DNA of 64,000 bases from assembly GCF_007860135.1 (NCBI RefSeq), contig NZ_SJPV01000001.1:1573079-1637078 (forward strand), given 5' to 3'. Numbering within the stretch: position 1 is the stretch's first letter; each line of letters opens with the position of its first letter. Origin of the DNA: Novipirellula artificiosorum (GTDB lineage Bacteria; Planctomycetota; Planctomycetia; Pirellulales; Pirellulaceae). Under the pieces are notes generated by a model. The model ran no database searches and was not told where the DNA came from. It was given only the letters and a program-made list of their open reading frames with translations. Shown piece by piece: positions 59,801 to 64,000 of this stretch. A program made the position numbers and the translations under genes.

Positions 59801-60106
59801 GGCGAGAGGCAAAAGAGTTCTGGCCGTGCGACGGACTTCCAGTTCCGTCGAAAGTCGTACCAAGGGCAAATTGGCTTCTGCCGCTCGCCTAAAAAAATCC
59901 AGCAAGGATGCCAATTAGGTAAGTACGGTTGAGTGAAACGGCCGGGAAACGTATTTTATGGCGGCAATGCGTCGACTTTTGGGAGCACAGCCTTCAGGGC
60001 CTAGTCTTGTTGGAGCTCTGCCTTTGACTCGCTCACGCGGATCGCGGCACCCTGATGGTCGTGAAAGCCTGGACGCCAAGCTCGGCTGCGGCCATGACGG
60101 AAATCC
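59801..60106. other. Interval between panD and fabZ with a hairpin
   Basis: A 306-base gap. A hairpin CGACGGA (59829-59835) / TCCGTCG (59844-59850) with an 8-base loop lies near the left end, within a broader inverted pair GGCGAG / CTCGCC. The right part is the dispersed element described at 60001-60085. No gene is supported. Confidence 0.5.
60001..60085 (+). repeat. Candidate dispersed element (copy B), upstream of fabZ
   Basis: Shares with the element at 13141-13219 the left block CTAGTCTTGTTGGAG (CTAGACTTTGTTGGAG there) and the motif GTGAAAGCCTG followed by a CCAA-containing block, in the same order and spacing, while the middle 35 bases differ. It ends just before the fabZ start. Internal complementarity (TTGG.G / C.CCAA) is weaker than in copy A. 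Confidence 0.45.
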
Positions 60107-60604
60107 ATGAAGTACCGACAACTCGATAAAATCACTTCGATTGAACCTGGCAAACGAATCTCGGCCGAGCGGACGCTTCTGGCCGATGAGGAGTATTTGC
60201 ACGACCACTTTCCGCGGTTTCCGGTGATGCCCGGCGTGATGATGCTCGAGGCGTTGCACCAGGCCGCGATCTGGATGATTCGCACCGGGGAAGACTTCAA
60301 TAGCCCATTGGTTTTGCTTCGTGAGGTCAAGAGTGTCAAATTTGGCGACTTCCTCGCACCGGGCGAAACCTTGCAAATTACCGCCGAAGCGGTCAAATCC
60401 GAAGGTCTCGTGACCACGGTCAAGGCGACCGCGTCCAAACAGGGCCGAACGACGGTTTCGGCTCGGATGCTGCTCGAACGGTGTAGCTGTAACGACCCGG
60501 AAAGACTACAAACCGACCAAGATGTTCGCCGGCGCGCGAAAAAGCAGTTCCTGGAACTGTTTGGGCCGCTGGCCGATTTGCCCTCGACTCAAAAACAGGC
60601 CTGA
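60107..60604 (+). CDS. fabZ: 3-hydroxyacyl-ACP dehydratase (FabZ-like)
   Basis: A 165-residue hotdog dehydratase that removes water from 3-hydroxyacyl-ACP. Catalytic His34 and Glu48 are visible in HDHFPRFPVMPGVMMLEALHQAA. The C-terminal 35 residues extend past the usual end (CSCNDPERLQTDQDVRRRAK). It starts the set fabZ-acp-fabZ-like-fabF on the plus strand. Whether it serves bulk fatty-acid synthesis or a dedicated lipid is not clear. Confidence 0.92.
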   Translation: MKYRQLDKITSIEPGKRISAERTLLADEEYLHDHFPRFPVMPGVMMLEALHQAAIWMIRTGEDFNSPLVLLREVKSVKFGDFLAPGETLQITAEAVKSEGLVTTVKATASKQGRTTVSARMLLERCSCNDPERLQTDQDVRRRAKKQFLELFGPLADLPSTQKQA

Positions 60605-60689
60605 CCCTTTTACCAGCTCGGGCCCCCCTTCACAAACATTCAACCGACCCGTTTCCCTATTACAAGAAGCTCCCAAAGGATTCCCCATC

Positions 60690-61079
60690 ATGGCCCTTTC
60701 TCAAGACGAAATCTTTGCAAAAGTTCAAGAATCACTCGTTGACGCGCTGGGTGTCGACGATGACGAAGTGACCCGCGACGCGACGTTGGTGGGTGACCTC
60801 GGGGCCGAATCGATCGACTTCCTTGACATCGTCTTCAAACTCGAAAAAGCCTTCGACATCACGATCCCACGCGAAGAGCTTTCGCCCGAAGACGTTTTGA
60901 CCAACACCCAATACGTTCAAGATGGCAAGGTGACCAGCGAAGGTCTGGCCGAATTGAAGACTCGGATGCCTTGGGCCGATCTGACAGAATTCGAAACCGA
61001 TCCTCGCGTTGAGCACTTCGGAAACTTGCTGACCGTCGGCGATTTGTGCAACTACGTCGAAACGAAACTCGGAGCCTGA
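60690..61079 (+). CDS. acpP: Acyl carrier protein (long form)
   Basis: 129 residues, against about 78 for housekeeping ACP. ATG 60690 follows AAAGGA nine bases away. The phosphopantetheine site is Ser41 in DLGAESIDFLDIVFKLE (normal ACP: DSL). Residues 78-129 form a C-terminal extension (GLAELKTRMPWADLTEFETD, LTVGDLCNYVETKLGA), which resembles the insertion of long planctomycete ACPs. Its position between dehydratase genes suggests it is the carrier of this set. Confidence 0.93.
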   Translation: MALSQDEIFAKVQESLVDALGVDDDEVTRDATLVGDLGAESIDFLDIVFKLEKAFDITIPREELSPEDVLTNTQYVQDGKVTSEGLAELKTRMPWADLTEFETDPRVEHFGNLLTVGDLCNYVETKLGA

Positions 61080-61086
61080 GCCGTCG

Positions 61087-61593
61087 ATGCGTTGGTTTTG
61101 GGTCGATCGTTTTACGGAGTTTGTTAGCGGCAGCCACGCCTACGGCATCAAGAATGTGACGTTGGATGAGGCGGTCGTGGACGAATACCAACCCGGTTAC
61201 CCGATGTTGCCGCCCACCTTGGTGATCGAGGGGATGGCACAATTGGGCGGGATCCTGGTGTCCGAGCACTTCGCGTTCGAGAAACGATGTGTGCTGGCGA
61301 AGGTCGGCAAAGCGTTGTTCCATCGGCCTGCGCTGCCGGGGGATCAACTGGTGTACCGAGTCACGATGGAATCGGTTCACGAAACGGGCGCGACCGTTAC
61401 CAGTACGAGCCATATTGGCGATGCACGGCACGCCGAGATCGATTTGATGTTTGCTTTTTTAGAAGAAGGCCGTTTCACCGACGGCCCACTGTTCGGTCCC
61501 GGTGACCTCGAAGCGATGCTGCGGCTGATGCACTTTTTTCACGTCGCAGTCGATGCTTCGGGCAATCCGATTCCGAAGTACCCGAACCTCTAA
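61087..61593 (+). CDS. Hotdog-fold FabZ-like protein lacking the catalytic His
   Basis: A 168-residue protein of the FabZ/FabA fold. The segment matching the active site reads EYQPGYPMLPPTLVIEGMAQ, where the FabZ His is Tyr34 and the conserved Gly is Pro; Glu48 remains. A second fabZ-type gene two reading frames earlier keeps both residues. It may be a heterodimer partner or have a different role (thioester binding). It is separated from acp by seven bases. Confidence 0.85.
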   Translation: MRWFWVDRFTEFVSGSHAYGIKNVTLDEAVVDEYQPGYPMLPPTLVIEGMAQLGGILVSEHFAFEKRCVLAKVGKALFHRPALPGDQLVYRVTMESVHETGATVTSTSHIGDARHAEIDLMFAFLEEGRFTDGPLFGPGDLEAMLRLMHFFHVAVDASGNPIPKYPNL

Positions 61594-61617
61594 CGGTTTT
61601 TTGCAAACGACGGCGCG

Positions 61618-61640
61618 GAAGCGAAAAGTGCTTTCGCTTC
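61618..61640 (+). terminator. Hairpin between the FabZ-like gene and fabF
   Basis: Perfect 9-base arms GAAGCGAAA (61618-61626) and TTTCGCTTC (61632-61640), loop AGTGC, followed after ten bases by TTTATTTTTCC. The separation from the T tract makes it a weak terminator or attenuator ahead of fabF. Confidence 0.4.
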
Positions 61641-61700
61641 GCTCTCGCATTTATTTTTCCATCCCATCCCTTCCCAAAAATACATCAAGCAGGTTCCCCC

Positions 61701-62981
61701 ATGCGTCGCCGAGTCGTCGTTACCGGTATCGGAATGGTCAACCCAATGGGCCATGACGCACAGGTCGTCTGGTCGGGGTTGAAGGAGGGCAAGAGCGGCG
61801 TGGCGAAAACGACGCTGTTCGATGCCAGTGGTTTTCCGACGAAGATCAGCGCCGAAGTCAAAGATTGGGACGTGACCAAAGTCGGTGAGCCCTTAGAAAA
61901 GTGGGCCAATCGCGGCCGGCACACGCGGTTTGCGATCGGTGCCGGCAAACAAGCCATCGCCGATAGCGGCGTGCTCGATTCGATCACCGATCCGACGCGC
62001 TTTGGTGTCTACATGGGGTCGGGCGAAGGCAACCAAGATTTCACGACCTTTAGCAAGATGATGTCGGCAGCCTTGGCCGACGGCGAATATGACGCCAGCA
62101 AGTTCATTGCCAAGGGAATCGAACTACTCGACCCGGCGAAGGAACTTGAGCAAGAACCGAACATGCCAGCGGCTCATTTGGCTTCGATGTTCAATGCGCA
62201 AGGCCCCAATTTGAATTGTTTGACCGCCTGTGCCGCCAGCAGCCAAGCGGTTGGCGAAGCGACCGAGATCATCCGTCGTGGGGACGCCGATGTCATGCTC
62301 GCCGGCGGAACGCACTCGATGATCCATCCGCTCGGCGTGACCGGATTCAACTTGTTGACGGCGATGAGCGAAAGCAATGACGAGCCGACCAAGGCAAGCC
62401 GACCGTTCGATCGGCTTCGCAACGGTTTCGTCCTCGGCGAAGGTTCGGCGATGATCGTGCTCGAAGAACTCGAATCGGCCAAGAAACGCGGGGCCACGAT
62501 CTATGGCGAGGTCGCCGGATACGGATCCACCGCCGACGCCTACCGCGTGACCGACATCCCACCCGATGGGCACGGCGGGATCGCAGCGATGCGCATGGCG
62601 ATTGCCGATGCTGGCTTGAATCCGAACGATATCCAGTACGTCAACGCGCACGGAACGAGCACCACGGTGAACGACCGCGTTGAAACCAAGGCTTGCAAAG
62701 AGGTTTTTGGTGAGAATGCCTACAAGGTGCCGGTCAGCAGCACCAAGAGCATGATGGGCCACTTGATTGCGGCCGGTGGCGTGACCGAAATGATCGTCTG
62801 CTTGTTGGCGATCCGTGACTCGGTGTTGCCGCCGACAATCAATCAAGAAAACCCCGACCCCGATTGTGATCTCGATTACGTTCCCAACGTCGCCCGGGAA
62901 GCATCGGTACGCTACGCGTTGAACAACAGCTTTGGGTTCGGTGGCCAGAATGTGACGTTGTGTCTGAGTCGCTTTGAGTAA
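61701..62981 (+). CDS. fabF: Beta-ketoacyl-ACP synthase II
   Basis: Elongating condensing enzyme (KAS II type), 426 residues. Active-site Cys is in NCLTACAASSQAVG, the two histidines in NAHGTSTTVND and SMMGHLIAAGG, with the GFGGQN loop at the C-terminus. It is longer at the N-terminal third (MSAALADGEYDASKFIAKGI, about residues 115-135) than Escherichia coli FabF. Spaced 107 bases after the FabZ-like gene, with a hairpin between. The set lacks a ketoreductase and an enoyl reductase in the window. Confidence 0.96.
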   Translation: MRRRVVVTGIGMVNPMGHDAQVVWSGLKEGKSGVAKTTLFDASGFPTKISAEVKDWDVTKVGEPLEKWANRGRHTRFAIGAGKQAIADSGVLDSITDPTRFGVYMGSGEGNQDFTTFSKMMSAALADGEYDASKFIAKGIELLDPAKELEQEPNMPAAHLASMFNAQGPNLNCLTACAASSQAVGEATEIIRRGDADVMLAGGTHSMIHPLGVTGFNLLTAMSESNDEPTKASRPFDRLRNGFVLGEGSAMIVLEELESAKKRGATIYGEVAGYGSTADAYRVTDIPPDGHGGIAAMRMAIADAGLNPNDIQYVNAHGTSTTVNDRVETKACKEVFGENAYKVPVSSTKSMMGHLIAAGGVTEMIVCLLAIRDSVLPPTINQENPDPDCDLDYVPNVAREASVRYALNNSFGFGGQNVTLCLSRFE

Positions 62982-62985
62982 CCCG

Positions 62986-63399
62986 ATGAATGAATTTACC
63001 GATTCGGAACTTGCTGCTTTTCTTGACGAGGCCTTGCCCGCCAGCCGCAGTGCTGAATTGGAACACTGTCTTCGCACCGATGCCGAGTTGCGAAAACGCG
63101 TCACCGAAATCCAAGGCCGCGAAGCAGCCGGGCTGCACTCGATCGGTGCGATTTGGCGACGCGATCGCCTCTCTTGTCCCTCGCGGTCGGAGCTCGGCCA
63201 ATGGATCCTCGGGACGTTGGCGACCGATGCGGCCGACTACATTCGCTTTCATCTCGACGAAGTCGGATGTCGTTATTGCCAAGCCAACTTGGCCGACCTG
63301 CAAGAAGCGTCCAAAGCGAACGAGCCGGTGAGTGAACGTCGCCAGCGCTATTTTCAAACCAGCGTCGGCCATCTGAAGAAAGACGACGCGTCGCGGTGA
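62986..63399 (+). CDS. Small zinc-finger/anti-sigma-like protein
   Basis: A 137-residue protein from ATG 62986, right after fabF. The start FTDSELAAFLDEALPASRSA is the pattern of anti-sigma factors (zf-HC2-like), followed by HCLRTDAELRKRVTEIQ. A second segment HLDEVGCRYCQANLADLQEA keeps a HxxxxxCxxC spacing for zinc. There is no transmembrane helix, and no sigma-factor gene is adjacent in the window. Function unclear; regulation of the upstream set is possible. Confidence 0.7.
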   Translation: MNEFTDSELAAFLDEALPASRSAELEHCLRTDAELRKRVTEIQGREAAGLHSIGAIWRRDRLSCPSRSELGQWILGTLATDAADYIRFHLDEVGCRYCQANLADLQEASKANEPVSERRQRYFQTSVGHLKKDDASR

Positions 63400-63434
63400 T
63401 CGCCGCCCTTCTTTCTCTGGCACCCTTCTCCCCC

Positions 63435-63870
63435 GCGAGGAGGTCGTGCAGTTTTTAAGTCGTGACTAGCACAGTGTTTAGGTATCCAACCACCCCTGCC
63501 CGCGCAGCGGGAGGGGTCGAGCGCAGCGAGGGGGAGGGCCGGCATAGAAACCGTGCTGGAATTTCATGTTGTAATCGCAGCCCGTTTTCCCTCTCCCTCG
63601 CTTAGGCTCGACCTCTCCCAAAAGGGAGAGGTAAATCTTGTAAGTCTTTTTCAATCAACAACTTAAAAACTGCACGACCTCCGAGCGAGGAGGTCGTGCA
63701 GTTTTTAAGTTGTAACTAACACAGTGTTTAGGTATCCAACCACCCCTGCCCGCGCAGCGGGAGGGGTCGAGCGCAGCGAGGGGGAGGGCCGGTATAGAAA
63801 CCGTGCTGAAATTTCATGTTGTCATCGCAGCCTGTCTTCCCTCTCCCTCGCTTAGGCTCGACCTCTCCCA
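63435..63870. repeat. Direct duplication of a 186-base unit at 250-base spacing
   Basis: The segment 63435-63620 recurs at 63685-63870 with constant 250-base offset and only about eight differences. The unit contains a C/G-rich stretch (CCCGCGCAGCGGGAGGGG) and ends in CTCGACCTCTCCC, typical of dispersed intergenic repeats. In the first copy CTCTCCCAAAAGGGAGAG forms a small palindrome at 63613-63630; the second copy diverges just there. The gene-free stretch 63400-63909 is mostly this repeat. Confidence 0.9.
63661..63710. repeat. Perfect 22-base-arm palindrome
   Basis: Arms 63661-63682 (ACTTAAAAACTGCACGACCT...) and 63689-63710 are exactly complementary over 22 bases with a six-base loop. It straddles the boundary between the two copies of the 250-base-spaced repeat, as if an inverted end of one unit met the start of the next. 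Terminal inverted repeat of a small mobile element is possible. Confidence 0.9.
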
Positions 63871-63909
63871 GAGGGCATTGGTATCTACACAAGTTTCCTT
63901 AGTTTGTAG

Positions 63910-64000
63910 ACTGCCCTGGATGGAATCAATCTTCCGCGGCTGGAGCCGCGTCTGCAACGTCGTTATCTGCAATTGGTGCAGGAACACATGAAATCGGCCA
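63910..64000 (+). other. Possible 5' start of an IS4/Tn5-type transposase (incomplete)
   Basis: The open frame 63910-64000 reads LDGINLPRLEPRLQRRYLQL and continues to the edge. The Arg-rich pattern resembles the N-terminal DNA-binding segment of Tn5/IS4-type transposases (RLxxRL spacing). There is no in-frame ATG before the motif and a stop lies just before it, so this could be a degraded copy or chance. The next bases are needed to decide. Confidence 0.3.

Noticed and set aside
62124..63104. Minus-strand ORF of 326 codons opposite fabF
   Set aside because: Antisense shadow; fabF has all catalytic residues and an adjoining gene set in the plus orientation.

Overview
The window looks like a chromosomal segment of a planctomycete, most likely a Rhodopirellula/Novipirellula-type member of the Pirellulales. 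The evidence is a BBP7-type outer-membrane protein with a Cys-rich linker, a secreted protein that is almost one fifth cysteine, DUF1080 and PQQ-type beta-propeller secreted proteins, an eukaryote-like Ser/Thr kinase, a planctomycete-type dehydratase/ACP/dehydratase/KAS cluster, moderately high GC, frequent TTG/GTG starts and short dispersed inverted repeats between genes. This placement is inference; there is no rRNA or tRNA in the window to confirm it.

Layout. 1-5.1 kb: end of an ABC-transporter operon (minus), a histidine kinase/response regulator pair, nrdR, a PH-domain membrane protein and a GYF/zinc-ribbon protein. 5.1-13 kb: a BBP7 porin-like protein, a 7-bp tandem array, a large membrane protein of unknown function, a TrkH potassium transporter and an NfeD-type membrane protease. 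13-19.3 kb: a complete methylmalonyl-CoA module (epimerase, both mutase subunits, MeaB chaperone). 19.3-27.2 kb: purC, a GH10-like protein lacking the catalytic acids, a DUF6807 secreted protein, and a minus-strand run with a membrane-anchored MutS-like ATPase. 27.4-33 kb: RNase E/G with its DUF2344 partner, then hpf-ptsN-ptsH-ptsI, a phosphotransfer chain without a sugar permease in the window.

33-42.4 kb: a small basic-tailed protein, agmatine deiminase, sugar-metabolism genes (DUF4432 epimerase, TIM-barrel isomerase, Gfo/Idh dehydrogenase, hydroxypyruvate-isomerase-like), a DoxX/MauE-like membrane protein coupled to a TetA-like exporter. 42.4-53.2 kb: REP-like palindromes, a receptor-type Ser/Thr kinase, a DUF1080-sugar dehydrogenase fusion, a MerR regulator, an overlapping enolase-superfamily/MetE-like pair, HemQ with a repeat-encoded N-terminal extension, and the Cys-rich protein with a clear terminator. 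53.8-63.4 kb: a cupin, two PQQ-propeller proteins, a receiver-like protein without the phospho-acceptor Asp overlapping panD, and a fatty-acid/polyketide-like set (FabZ, ACP, degenerate FabZ-like, FabF) followed by a small anti-sigma-like protein. The right end holds a 250-bp-spaced direct duplication, a perfect 22-bp-arm palindrome and perhaps the start of a transposase.

Most genes are ordinary chromosomal functions. The least explained items are the dispersed inverted-repeat families, the FabZ/ACP/FabZ-like/FabF set next to panD and a pseudo-receiver, the enolase/MetE-like coupled pair, and the catalytically degenerate GH10-like protein. I did not find a clear defence system, prophage, CRISPR array or secondary-metabolite assembly line.
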